This document shows positions 51,311 through 59,697 of a stretch of 64,000 bases of DNA, piece after piece. Position 1 is the first letter of the stretch. The number at the start of each line of letters is the position of its first letter. This DNA is from Danxiaibacter flavus (lineage in GTDB: Bacteria; Bacteroidota; Bacteroidia; Chitinophagales; Chitinophagaceae). The translations under genes were made by a program, and so were the position numbers. The notes under the pieces were generated by a model. The model searched no databases. It had not been told where the DNA came from and saw nothing but the letters and a program-made list of their open reading frames with translations. The stretch covers positions 1-64,000 of the forward strand of contig NZ_JAULBC010000011.1 of NCBI RefSeq assembly GCF_041060425.1, written 5' to 3'.

Positions 51311-52882
51311 GTGGGAAATCTTCGTTTGACAGACATAGTTATCATTATTGCCTACTTATTCATAATGGTGGCGGTCGGATTTTATTTTTCAAAAAAGAAC
51401 AAAACAGCCTCTCAATTTACCAAAGCATCAGGTAAAATTCCTGGATGGGCGCTTGGTCTTTCAATTTATGCAACTTTTCTAAGCAGTAATACATTTTTGG
51501 GCGTGCCGGGAAAAGCCTTTGCATCCAATTGGAACGCTTTTATGTTTAGTCTTTCAATGCCCTTTGCCGCCTGGGTGGCCTCAAAATATTTTGTACGATA
51601 TTATCGCAACAACGGCGCTATTAGTGCTTATACAAACCTGGAACAGCGGTTTGGATTATGGGCAAGAACCTACGCGGTTGCCTGCTTTTTACTTACTCAG
51701 CTGGCCCGTATGGGTTCCGTTTTCTTTGGTATTGCCATCAGCCTACAGGCCCTCACACATTTTCCGATGCCAACAATAATGATTGTCACTGGAATATGTA
51801 TCATCATTTATACTGTGCTGGGAGGAATTGAAGCAGTAATATGGACAGAAGTTGTACAAGGTATTATAAAGACAGTAGGAGCTGTCATCATCTTATATCT
51901 TATCATTAGTAATTTGCCACATGGCCTGAAAGATGTTGTGAGGGTAGGGACAGCGGACAATAAATTTTCACTTGGAAGTTTTCATGTCAACTTTACTGAA
52001 TCCAGTTTCTGGGTGGTACTGCTCTATGGTTTTTTCATTAACCTGAACAATTTTGGGATGGACCAGAATTATGTGCAGAGATATCATGCGGCACCTTCTG
52101 ATAAAAGTGCAGCAAAGTCAATCTGGCTATGTGTATACATATATGTTCCTGCTTCACTGCTCTTCTTTTTTATCGGTACTTCTTTATACGCCTATTATCA
52201 GGTTCATCCGCAAATGCTCAATGAAGTTACGAATAGTGTTGCTCTTGAACGGATAACAAGTGGTTCCGCGCATGGCGCTGTTAACCAGGTAGCACAATCG
52301 TTGACGCCCGCCGATTATGGTGATAAGATCATGCCTCATTTCATGGTAAGGGAGATCCCGACAGGCGTGTTGGGTCTTATTATTTCCGCTATACTATCAG
52401 CGGCGATGAGCACAATCAGTTCGAGCATGAATTCAACTGCCACAATATTTGTAGAGGATATATACAAGCGCTACTACAATAATAAAATTACAGATGCAAA
52501 GAGTATGCGTTTACTTTATATTGCAACAGTTGCTTTTGGTTTATTAGGAATGACGACAGGCCTTGCAATGATCGGAGTCAAAAGCATCCTCGATATCTGG
52601 TGGGAGTTGTCGGGAATTTTTGCAGGCGGCATGTTAGGTCTGTTCCTGCTGGGGATGATATCTAAAGCGAGTAAAAATACAGAAGCTATAACTGCTACTA
52701 TCATAGGGATATGTGTCATAATCTGGATGACCTTCCCGTCTTTAATCCCTGATAAATTTGAATTTTTACGAAGTCCGTTTCACAAGAATATGATCATTGT
52801 TGTGGGCACACTGTCCATTTTCCTAAGTGGCGTATTAATTACACAATTCAGGCAGAAGTCTCTTAAAAAACAAACAGCGTAA
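51311..52882 (+). CDS. Sodium:solute symporter (SSS family)
   Basis: A 523-residue transporter starting with GTG at 51311 (no ATG is available before TM1). About 13 helices. Conserved SSS features: GWALGLSIYATFLSSNTFLGVPGKAF in TM2, the GGIEAVIWTEVVQGIIKTVGA loop-helix (GGxxAVxWTDxxQ), FGMDQNYVQRYHAA, and GLIISAILSAAMSTISSSMNSTATIFVEDIYK, which carries the Na+-binding Ser/Thr of the LeuT fold. It imports a sugar, sugar acid or sialic acid with Na+. Neighbours (aldolase, sialidase-like protein) point to a sugar acid such as N-acetylneuraminate, but no residue proves this. Confidence 0.92.
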   Translation: MGNLRLTDIVIIIAYLFIMVAVGFYFSKKNKTASQFTKASGKIPGWALGLSIYATFLSSNTFLGVPGKAFASNWNAFMFSLSMPFAAWVASKYFVRYYRNNGAISAYTNLEQRFGLWARTYAVACFLLTQLARMGSVFFGIAISLQALTHFPMPTIMIVTGICIIIYTVLGGIEAVIWTEVVQGIIKTVGAVIILYLIISNLPHGLKDVVRVGTADNKFSLGSFHVNFTESSFWVVLLYGFFINLNNFGMDQNYVQRYHAAPSDKSAAKSIWLCVYIYVPASLLFFFIGTSLYAYYQVHPQMLNEVTNSVALERITSGSAHGAVNQVAQSLTPADYGDKIMPHFMVREIPTGVLGLIISAILSAAMSTISSSMNSTATIFVEDIYKRYYNNKITDAKSMRLLYIATVAFGLLGMTTGLAMIGVKSILDIWWELSGIFAGGMLGLFLLGMISKASKNTEAITATIIGICVIIWMTFPSLIPDKFEFLRSPFHKNMIIVVGTLSIFLSGVLITQFRQKSLKKQTA

Positions 52883-53654
52883 TACTGATCATAACTGATT
52901 CACAAAAATTGTTTTTGTTAATGTCCTACGGACAAAGAAGGTCTTGTTTGTTTAGTTTTCTATTGAGCTTAAAGTCCTACGAACTATTAAAGAAAGGTAC
53001 ATCGCCATCTCTTTTTAATTGTGGTTAACCAAATTCCCTCGTCGATATGACGATCCTGGCTTATCAGAAAAAGTAATCAACAGCATCGATAACTAGTATA
53101 TGATAATGAGCAGGTTTGCAACTGCATCGTCCCCTCGACGACAGGAGAGGTCCCCCGAATATAGAGCTGATGGTGATATTTGACGAGCGTTTGATATGAC
53201 AGTTCTTAACTTAATGACATTGCCCGAAGGGATTATATAAATACTGCCTGATCTTCTCAATAAAACTAAGCCGGGTTGACACGACTACGTCTAATAAAAT
53301 GCTTTTGCAAATTTTCAGCCGGAAAATAATGCTTGACTATTCACAGTGTTTAGAGAAACACAATTTTTGAATATTTTAATAACCTGGTATTCAAATAGCA
53401 TGTCGCCAAAAATCCTTCACTGGTGGCTATTCATCAAGCCTGGAAAATCACAATTTTTAAATATTTTAATAAGTGAAATTAACAAGCGCGCTGCCTGAAA
53501 TCCTTCACTATTGACTATTGACTATTCACTCATAAACGCTGCCAATTTAAATTCTTCTTACAGGATAATATTATACAAAACATGGAAAGCTTTTTGGAAC
53601 AGAAGCATAAGAGAACAAATTAAGTTTGTATTGAACCAAAACCACGACGAAACC
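52883..53654. other. 772-bp region with partial family B element
   Basis: Left part is the family B element (52917-53150). The right part is AT-rich with a duplicated phrase (CACAATTTTTGAATATTTTAATAA, near-copies at about 53360 and 53450) and a TTCACTATTGACTATTGACTA heptamer tract at 53503-53530. The aldolase gene begins at 53655. Confidence 0.6.
52917..53150 (+). repeat. Family B REP-like element, copy 2 (partial)
   Basis: Contains AATGTCCTACGGACAA, CTATTGAGCTTAAAGTCCTACG, ATTGTGGTTAACCAAATTCC, CGTCGATATGACG and an end with CTGCATCGTCCC that matches the end of the 7-kb copy. The 5' hairpins of the full element are missing. Confidence 0.7.
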
Positions 53655-54587
53655 ATGATAAACGCAGAAAAAAAATTTGTGCCAGTGATGATCACCCCGT
53701 ATGATGAAGCGGGAAATATTGATTTTGATGGTTTGACTAACCTGACCGAATATTATATCGCAGCAGGGGCCAGGGGACTGTTTGCAAACTGCTTATCCAG
53801 TGAAATGTATATGTTAACTCCTGCGGAACGTATTGCCATTACAAAACATGTAGTCAGGATTGCAAATGGAAGGGTACCGGTGGTAGCTACCGGTAGTTTC
53901 GACAGGGATATCTCACAAATGAGTGAATTCATAAAAACGATTTACGATACGGGTATAAAGAGTGTGATATTGTCAAGCTGTATGCTTGCAGATGAAAGCG
54001 AAGGTGATGACGTGTTTCAACAAAGATTTGAAACTATTTTGAATAAAACGGATGATATAACTTTTGGGTTTTATGAATGTCCGGTGCCTTATAAACGTGT
54101 CGTTTCTGCTGATCTGCTTAAGCATTTGCTGAGTTCCAACAGGGTAAGTTACTTTAAGGACACCTCATTGGATATAAATTTAGTTCGTGAAAAATTGAAG
54201 GTTGGTGCATCTTATAATTTTGGATTGTTTGACGCATACATGGTACACGCGGTAGAATCCCTGTCTGCAGGATCTGCCGGCCTCTCGTGCATACAGGGAA
54301 ATTATTTTCCCGAGCTTATTGTATGGTTGTGCGCCAACTACGACAATCCGGATCTGCGCGAAAAGGTTGAGAATGTTCAAGCCTTTTTTAGGGACCATAT
54401 GGATATTATGCACAGATTTTATCCGACAACTGCGAAAGAGGTTCTTCGTCAGCGCGGTTTAAATATAAGTTCGTTTTCACGCATTCAGGCCAATCCGATG
54501 ACAGCAGAGGACCGTAACAAATTAGCTAATTTGTTAGCGGCGTATTACAAATTGGAAGAAGAACTTATGCTGTGTGCTGTTGTATAA
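53655..54587 (+). CDS. DapA/NanA-family class I aldolase
   Basis: The start is ATG 53655 (MINAEKKFVPVMITPYDEAG), 310 residues; the open frame extends upstream into a heptamer tract. It is a TIM-barrel aldolase of the dihydrodipicolinate synthase/N-acetylneuraminate lyase family. Schiff-base lysine K168 (SYFKDTS) and general-acid Tyr Y140 (FGFYECPVPY) are 28 residues apart, as in E. coli DapA (Y133, K161). The substrate-carboxylate loop, GTTGE or GSTGE in relatives, is here LSSE (S48, S49, E50). It is almost surely not housekeeping DapA. Context with a symporter and sialidase-like protein suggests a sialic acid or other keto-sugar-acid lyase. Confidence 0.85.
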   Translation: MINAEKKFVPVMITPYDEAGNIDFDGLTNLTEYYIAAGARGLFANCLSSEMYMLTPAERIAITKHVVRIANGRVPVVATGSFDRDISQMSEFIKTIYDTGIKSVILSSCMLADESEGDDVFQQRFETILNKTDDITFGFYECPVPYKRVVSADLLKHLLSSNRVSYFKDTSLDINLVREKLKVGASYNFGLFDAYMVHAVESLSAGSAGLSCIQGNYFPELIVWLCANYDNPDLREKVENVQAFFRDHMDIMHRFYPTTAKEVLRQRGLNISSFSRIQANPMTAEDRNKLANLLAAYYKLEEELMLCAVV

Positions 54588-54639
54588 TAAACATTGCATA
54601 ATAAATCTAATAAGGCGGAGCTCTCGCTTTTGCGTTTGA

Positions 54640-54920
54640 CTTGGTTATGTTGATGAGTTAGAATCGTCATTTCGATTGGGAATTTGGTTAACCACGATTA
54701 AACAGAGATGACGGTAATACTTTTCATCGATAGTCCGTAGGACTTTAAGTTCAATAGAAGTCCTAATATGTAAGGTCCTTATTGTCCGTTAGGACATTAA
54801 CCCTTTTTGGTTAAAGTCCTAACGGACTAATATGTCCTCAATTCGCACATTTCTATTAAGCTTAATTCCCTACGGGAAAAGTTGTTACTGCGATGAAATC
54901 TGTCATTGGAACGACTGGAG
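54640..54920 (-). repeat. Family B REP-like element, copy 3 (inverted)
   Basis: Reverse complement of the 7-kb copy: ATTTGGTTAACCACGATTAAA, AGTCCGTAGGACTTTAAG, GTCCGTTAGGAC, AAGTCCTAACGGACT, TTCCCTACGGGAA and TGTCATTGGAAC occur in the mirrored order. Each palindrome is kept while loops drift, the mark of selection on structure or of a mobile REP. Confidence 0.75.
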
Positions 54921-55004
54921 GCATCTCTCAACATTCAGCGGGTTTATATTCGAGAAACCTTTCCTGTTGTGCCGATGAGCGATTTAAAGATAATAGTGTT
55001 TTTT

Positions 55005-55185
55005 TCATTGCCGTTCCGCTTTAGCGAACGGTAGGTTCAAAATCTATGAGTATGGCTTTAGCCACAAATTGCGCCTGGGGCTAAAGCCCTTATTAAAAGA
55101 TCAATTACTATCCGTCAGCTGAAGCAGACGGCAATGAATTAAAATCAATGGCCTCCGGCAGTTTGAATCTATCTTTCATGTTATT
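55005..55185. repeat. Second REP-like hairpin cluster
   Basis: Contains CCGTTCCGCTTTAGCGAACGG, GGCTTTAGCC, GGGGCTAAAGCCC and CCGTCAGCTGAAGCAGACGG in a row, all small inverted repeats, plus GCAATGAATTAAAATCAATGGC. It is a different sequence from family B but the same architecture. Confidence 0.65.
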
Positions 55186-55306
55186 TTTGATTGTGGTTAA
55201 CCAGATCTAATAGTCGAGGCGATGTTGGTGTAGCTTGCAAAAATTGATTTAATAAATAAACGATTCAAGAGCAAATTAATTTTCTATAGTTATAAAGAAC
55301 ACGAGA

Positions 55307-56395
55307 ATGGAAAAGCAATTATTTCCCTTTTATTTCCGGACATTGAAAAAGCGTTTACCGTTAATTAAAAAAAGCATCCTGCTACTTTCCTCAATAATGA
55401 TGACTGCTATGTCTTTTGGACAAAAGACCTGGAAAAAAGAGCATGCGGAAATTTTATTTTCAAATCCCCCATTTAGAAGCTGTCATGCTTCAACCATTGT
55501 GGAGGGAACAGATGGCCAATTTTCTGTAGCCTGTTTTGGCGGCACAGACGAAGGCGAAAAAGATGTATCGATTTATTATGGCAAGATTGGAACCGATAAA
55601 AAAGTTGTACCAATAGAAGTAGCTAACGGCATCTTAAATGATACTACAAGGTACCCCTGTTGGAATCCGGTGCTGTTTAACAAACAAGACGGCGAACTGG
55701 TGTTGTTTTACAAAGTGGGACCTAATCCGCGTGAGTGGTGGGGAATGTATAAAACGTCGAAGGACAATGGGAACACCTGGTCCGGCCCGGTTCATCTTCC
55801 TAAGGGAATACTTGGACCTATAAAAAATAAACCGGTAATGTTTGATAATAGTTTTATCCTGTGCCCTTCAAGTTTTGAGCAGGCCGACGGACGATGGAAG
55901 GTATTTATTGAAAAGACTGACAAAAAGTTAAGTGAGTGGACATCTGTTCCTGTTGACACAAGTGCTTCATTTGATGTAATTCAACCCAGCATTGTTTCTT
56001 ACGGCGGGAATAAATTACAAATACTTTGCAGAAGTAAGCAAGGCAATGTAATACAATCCTGGTCTTCCGACAACGGAAAGACATGGTCTAAGTTATCCAG
56101 AACCGCTCTGTTAAATCCAAACTCAGGCACAGATGCCGTTACATTAAAGGATGGCAGACAATTGATCGTCTATAACCCCACTAAACCGGGTAAGGAGTGG
56201 TTTAATGGCAGGGCAAAACTCCGTGTAGCAATATCTTCTAACGGCACCGACTGGCAGGATATCGCTGAGTTAGAAAATGGAACAAAAGAAGAATTTAGCT
56301 ATCCTGCGGTGATCCAATCGGCTGACGGACGCATTCACATCACGTATACGTATGATAGAAAAAACATCAAGTATGTGATCTTGCGGGAAAGCTAA
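55307..56395 (+). CDS. Exported BNR/sialidase-like protein
   Basis: A 362-residue secreted protein; the signal segment is unusually far in (SILLLSSIMMTAMSFGQ, residues 23-39), with a basic lead. The mature part is a sialidase-type propeller with two canonical Asp boxes (SKDNGNTW at 151-158, SSDNGKTW at 253-260) and a degenerate third (SSNGTDW). SYPAVIQSADGRIHITYTYDRKNIKYV near the end is typical of this family. The FRIP motif of GH33 sialidases is not evident, so it may act on another sugar. It follows an SSS transporter and a NanA-like aldolase, consistent with releasing the sugar taken up. A hairpin terminator follows. Confidence 0.82.
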   Translation: MEKQLFPFYFRTLKKRLPLIKKSILLLSSIMMTAMSFGQKTWKKEHAEILFSNPPFRSCHASTIVEGTDGQFSVACFGGTDEGEKDVSIYYGKIGTDKKVVPIEVANGILNDTTRYPCWNPVLFNKQDGELVLFYKVGPNPREWWGMYKTSKDNGNTWSGPVHLPKGILGPIKNKPVMFDNSFILCPSSFEQADGRWKVFIEKTDKKLSEWTSVPVDTSASFDVIQPSIVSYGGNKLQILCRSKQGNVIQSWSSDNGKTWSKLSRTALLNPNSGTDAVTLKDGRQLIVYNPTKPGKEWFNGRAKLRVAISSNGTDWQDIAELENGTKEEFSYPAVIQSADGRIHITYTYDRKNIKYVILRES

Positions 56396-56480
56396 TAATG
56401 AGAGAATTTGAATCCTCAAAAGTCTCATAGCTTTTCTCCTAATTTTTTTGATACCACTTGATACAGAAGCAAAATAGAAG

Positions 56481-56514
56481 AGCTCGTAAACCAATCGTTT
56501 GCGGGCTTTTTCTT
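56481..56514 (+). terminator. Rho-independent terminator of the sialidase-like gene
   Basis: An 11-bp stem (AGCTCGTAAAC with GTTTGCGGGCT, two G-T pairs, 5-base loop) is followed by TTTTTCTTTT. It lies about 85 bp after the stop at 56395. Confidence 0.75.
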
Positions 56515-56522
56515 TTCTGTAT

Positions 56523-56680
56523 ACCATGCTCGGCGACATGTTAGAGCACTGCTTGTCCGATCTGGAGATAAGAAAGGATTTTAAACCTGCCAATCAATAG
56601 CAAACCCGTTCATAGCGGGCTTTGCTAAGTAGCCTCAGGCGATAATGCCGCGTTGAACACTTTCTAAGAATTGCTTTAAT
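56523..56680 (+). repeat. Family C element, copy 2 (extended, with hairpin)
   Basis: CGGCGACATGTTAGAGCAC, GGAGATAAGAAAGGATTTTAA, CCTGCCA, then a hairpin AGCAAACCCG...CGGGCTTTGCT (56599-56626) and GATAATGCCGCGTTGAACAC. The copy at 57642 has the same order. The hairpin with its following T-rich sequence could also act as a terminator. Confidence 0.7.
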
Positions 56681-56733
56681 TAAATTAAATATGGAAATTG
56701 TATGCCAGAGAATCACAATTGAAAAGTTAGACT

Positions 56734-57612
56734 ATGAAGTTTTTCAACTATTTATTCTTATTTTCTTTGATGCTGTCGTTTAATCAGGCAAGAAGTCAAA
56801 GTACTGATAATTATTTCAAAATATACGATACCAAAAACAGCAAAGAAATTACTATCAATGAGATTGCCGGTAAAATGAACAGTGCAGATGTTTTATTTTT
56901 TGGAGAAATACATAATGACAGCGTTGCTCATATTTTAGAAGCTGCTTTGCTCGACAGGTTAATAAAAGCATATAAAAATATCGTTTTGTCACTTGAGGCT
57001 CTTTCTGATGATTACCAAACAATTTTAAATGAGTATTTGGAAGACTTTTTATCGGAGCAAGATTTCGAAAGGCTTGCAAATGTTTGGATGCCGTATTATC
57101 ATAGCTATAAACCATTAATAAAAATTTCCAAACTACATAAGTTGCCTGTTATTGCAGCAAATGTGCCAAAACGCTATGTGAGCCTCGTTAGCGAGAGAGG
57201 TATGGAAGTTTTGGATAGCCTTGATGTAGAAGCAAAATCATTTCTTCCACCATTACCTTATTATATATCGAAAGGAAAATATTATGAAAAATTTGCCGAG
57301 GCAATGAAATTTCATGTTTATATGTCTGACAGTCTTTTCCAGTCTCATTGCCTTTATGATGCAACAATTGCGTACAACATTTATAAATTCTGGAAAAGTC
57401 ATCCAACTTACAAGATTTTTCAAATCATTGGTAGTTTTCATGTGGATGAGAGAATGGGAACTATTGAGCAAATCAAAAGGCTGGGAAACATAAAATTTTT
57501 GACTATTAGTTGCCTTTATGATGATACTTTTAAAAAACCGAACTGGAACGAGTATAAAAACCTGGCTGACTTTATAATAGTTACTGATCGAACTCTTAAA
57601 AGAACTTTTTAA
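56734..57612 (+). CDS. ChaN-family (Tiki superfamily) exported protein
   Basis: A 292-residue exported protein (signal YLFLFSLMLSFNQARSQ). ADVLFFGEIHNDSVAHILEAALL carries the GEIHND core (57-62) of the ChaN/EreA-like fold, followed by IVLSLEALSDDYQTILNEYL and HKLPVIAANVPKRYV. Near the end IFQIIGSFHVDERMGTIEQI has the second conserved His. Campylobacter ChaN binds two haems; related folds are metallo-proteases or esterases. Haem handling is possible but unproven. The gene is flanked on both sides by family C elements. Confidence 0.82.
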   Translation: MKFFNYLFLFSLMLSFNQARSQSTDNYFKIYDTKNSKEITINEIAGKMNSADVLFFGEIHNDSVAHILEAALLDRLIKAYKNIVLSLEALSDDYQTILNEYLEDFLSEQDFERLANVWMPYYHSYKPLIKISKLHKLPVIAANVPKRYVSLVSERGMEVLDSLDVEAKSFLPPLPYYISKGKYYEKFAEAMKFHVYMSDSLFQSHCLYDATIAYNIYKFWKSHPTYKIFQIIGSFHVDERMGTIEQIKRLGNIKFLTISCLYDDTFKKPNWNEYKNLADFIIVTDRTLKRTF

Positions 57613-58031
57613 ATCAATTAATTGTCGAAGTAAAATGTATGCTGGGCACATGTTAGCGCAGCACATGCCGGCCTGGCGATAATATAGAATTTTTAATCCT
57701 GCCAACAACAGCAAACCCGTTCATTGCGGGCTTTGCTAAATTCCTTCAGTCGACGATGCTATTTGGAACACTTTGCTTAGAAAGGAGTGGTAATTAAGGA
57801 CATTTTTTAACCTCTCCGGAATAAAGATTTTTTTTCCAAAATTTCCAACTAATTGATTGCGAATTGTATTTGTAAAATGAATATTGAAAGAATGCTTAAA
57901 AAACGCTGCGGAAATCCTTTCCATTGAGACATTTATTTGATCTCGCAGTCGCATTACCCGACATCCACTATCAGAACTTTGCGTTTGAAAATTAACCTGG
58001 CAATTTTTTTATTCATTCAACAAGTATTTCC
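57613..58031. other. 419-bp region: family C element and AT-rich leader
   Basis: Left part is a family C element (57642-57785). The rest is AT-rich; a minus-strand frame of 72 codons at 57736-57954 runs into the repeat and is not counted. Confidence 0.6.
57642..57785 (+). repeat. Family C element, copy 3 (extended, with hairpin)
   Basis: GGGCACATGTTAGCGCAGC, GGCCTGGCGATAATATAG, TTTTTAATCCTGCCA, the hairpin AGCAAACCCG...CGGGCTTTGCT (57710-57737) and GACGATGCTATTTGGAACAC. It begins about 30 bp after the stop of the ChaN-like gene. Confidence 0.7.
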
Positions 58032-58304
58032 ATGTACGCGCACAAAAACGACGAGTCTGTTACAGGCTTCAAGAACGATCCAGAGTTTACGGGAACGGTT
58101 GCTGCACCTATACTGTTTATGGCACTATCATTCTACATCCAGCGAATTATATTCTGGGGTACATTATTAGCAGTAGTTACGGATTTAGTTGGTTGGACTG
58201 ATTTTAAAATAAGCTTCTTTGTCTGGTCCGCGATTGGTCAAATTATTTTAAAGATTCTTATTCTTTGGCCTTATTCGTTGGTGACGAAACGGACACTTGT
58301 ATAA
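58032..58304 (+). CDS. Small two-helix membrane protein
   Basis: A 90-residue protein with a polar start (MYAHKNDESVTGFKND) and two to three hydrophobic segments (VAAPILFMALSFYIQRIIFWGTLLAVVTDL; ISFFVWSAIGQIILKILILWPYSLV). I recognise no family. Composition and topology look genuine. It lies between family C elements, directly before a NERD-domain gene. Confidence 0.6.
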   Translation: MYAHKNDESVTGFKNDPEFTGTVAAPILFMALSFYIQRIIFWGTLLAVVTDLVGWTDFKISFFVWSAIGQIILKILILWPYSLVTKRTLV

Positions 58305-58313
58305 TTACAGATT

Positions 58314-58395
58314 AGCGCTGGGCTGAACGACATGTTGGTGCAGCACATGTTGAACCTGGATAAAAAATGATTTTACCGGTGCTCAGCCGATAATG
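58314..58395 (+). repeat. Family C element, copy 4
   Basis: GCGCTGGGCTGAACGACATG, GTTGGTGCAGCACATGTTG, CCTGGATAAAAAATGATTTTAC and CAGCCGATAATGG. It starts about 10 bp after the stop of the small membrane protein gene. Confidence 0.6.
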
Positions 58396-58445
58396 GTTAG
58401 CCGCAAGTTAATGACAATCCAAACGCGAAATATAAAGACATATCA

Positions 58446-59528
58446 ATGTGCAGAGTTTACAATCCGGTTGGCTGCCTGACAACAGTGAAGTCGCACCTGA
58501 ACCAAAACAACATTACAGAATTCAATTCTTTAAATGAAGTAATAGCATTTCAAAGAAGCTATGCAGCTTCACGGCAGTGCATCATTTCGAATGCTGAAAT
58601 AGCAATAGAAAAAGAGAAAAATCAAATCATCTCAGACAATCTGAGACTGAAGATTTCAATTAAGTCAGCGAAGGACGCAGCAGAAAAAGCGTTACAGGAA
58701 CAAATTGAATATTTAAAGCTGCGATTGGAATCACTGATGTCATTGACGCACCGGAATACCTTGCGTAAAATCACTAATTACTTCAGAATCGCCTTTCTTA
58801 AAAAGAAGATCCGCCGTTACGAACTTATTTTGCCGTTCAGGGTTTTTCAATCGGTTCAACAATTGATGAAAATACACCAGGACAATGAGAGCAGGTATAA
58901 TTACATCACAACAAGATTTCAGGATGCCGTCATCGAAAATTGCGCTCATGAATTAAGTATGTTGGAAAGAAAAAAAGCTTTGATTGACGAAGTCAATAGT
59001 TCGATCTACGGTGCGATTGGTGAACAAAAAGTTGTTAAAGAACTGGAATGCTTGTCTGACGAATATGTTTTGATCAATGATTTTTGTATGTCTTTCAACC
59101 CGCCAATCTACAACCGGAATGAGAATGATCATATCAGATCCATCCAGGTTGATCATTTGCTAATAGCCCCGTCGGGTGTGTTCCTGATCGAGACTAAGAA
59201 CTGGAGCGAGCAATCTTTGAACAACTCAAATATGCGTTCACCAGTTTCGCAAGTGAAAAGAACCGGCTTTGCTCTTTTCACGATATTGAACAGCGGAACA
59301 GCGCGCTCCGGGCTTAGCCAGCATCATTGGGGCAAAAGGAAGATCCCACTGAAAAATATTGTAGTATCAATAAATCAAAAGCCATTGGGAGAATTTCAGT
59401 ACGTTAAAGTATTGGCGTTAAATCAACTTCTGGGCTACATAAGGCATTTCCCGCCCACATTTACCCGCAGGGAAACTGAAGAAATTGCAAATGAACTGCT
59501 CAGCTTATCAGGAAGTGAAAAGAGGTAA
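58446..59528 (+). CDS. NERD-domain protein with N-terminal coiled coil
   Basis: A 360-residue soluble protein. Residues ~45-185 are long charged helices (coiled-coil-like: EIAIEKEKNQIISDNLRL; KSAKDAAEKALQEQIEYLKLRLESL; then LKKKIRRYELI), containing one short hydrophobic break. Residues ~186-330 form the nuclease-related domain: IYGAIGEQKVVKEL (E193), then QVDHLLIAPSGVFLIETKNW with D236, E249 and K251, the PD-(D/E)xK active-site set. NERD proteins are predicted nucleases, often in DNA-processing or defence settings. No partner helicase is adjacent. Convergent with the DUF4242 gene across a bidirectional terminator. Confidence 0.85.
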   Translation: MCRVYNPVGCLTTVKSHLNQNNITEFNSLNEVIAFQRSYAASRQCIISNAEIAIEKEKNQIISDNLRLKISIKSAKDAAEKALQEQIEYLKLRLESLMSLTHRNTLRKITNYFRIAFLKKKIRRYELILPFRVFQSVQQLMKIHQDNESRYNYITTRFQDAVIENCAHELSMLERKKALIDEVNSSIYGAIGEQKVVKELECLSDEYVLINDFCMSFNPPIYNRNENDHIRSIQVDHLLIAPSGVFLIETKNWSEQSLNNSNMRSPVSQVKRTGFALFTILNSGTARSGLSQHHWGKRKIPLKNIVVSINQKPLGEFQYVKVLALNQLLGYIRHFPPTFTRRETEEIANELLSLSGSEKR

Positions 59529-59536
59529 CAAATCCT

Positions 59537-59607
59537 TGCCGGGCGACATATCACCATAGTGTAAGCCGACTTAGAGATAAGAAAAGAGTTTAATCCAGCC
59601 AGGCTAC
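59537..59607 (+). repeat. Family C element, copy 5
   Basis: TTGCCGGGCGACATATCACC, GACTTAGAGATAAGAAAAGAG, TTTAATCCAGCCAGGC. It begins 9 bp after the stop of the NERD gene. Confidence 0.55.
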
Positions 59608-59637
59608 TAATAGTGTGCAGCATTTTACAACAGTTAA

Positions 59638-59677
59638 AATAACAAAGCCGTTCTCAAAATTGAACGGCTTTGTTATT
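59638..59677. terminator. Bidirectional terminator between NERD and DUF4242 genes
   Basis: A perfect 16-bp stem (AATAACAAAGCCGTTC with its complement) around the 8-base loop TCAAAATT, with T-rich flanks on both strands. It serves the plus-strand NERD gene (stop 59528) and the minus-strand DUF4242 gene (stop 59698). Confidence 0.9.
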
Positions 59678-59697
59678 ATTTGCACACCGTGTTCCCG

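Larger units (their letters stand above)
54588..55306. other. 719-bp region filled by REP-like elements
   Basis: No gene. It holds an inverted family B copy (54640-54920), a second kind of hairpin cluster (55005-55185), and a partial family B end (55190-55250). Confidence 0.7.
56396..56733. other. 338-bp region: terminator and family C element
   Basis: Holds the terminator of the sialidase-like gene (56481-56514) and an extended family C element (56523-56680). The last 50 bp are AT-rich and precede the ChaN-like gene. Confidence 0.65.

Noticed and set aside
57736..57954. 72-codon minus-strand frame
   Set aside because: Ends in the family C repeat and opposes likely leader sequence; no supporting signal.
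56523..59607. Integron attC sites between ChaN, small membrane protein and NERD genes
   Set aside because: The placement is cassette-like, but the GTTRRRY and RYYYAAC core boxes are not present in the right order and no integrase is seen. Kept only as an unexplained 3' element.
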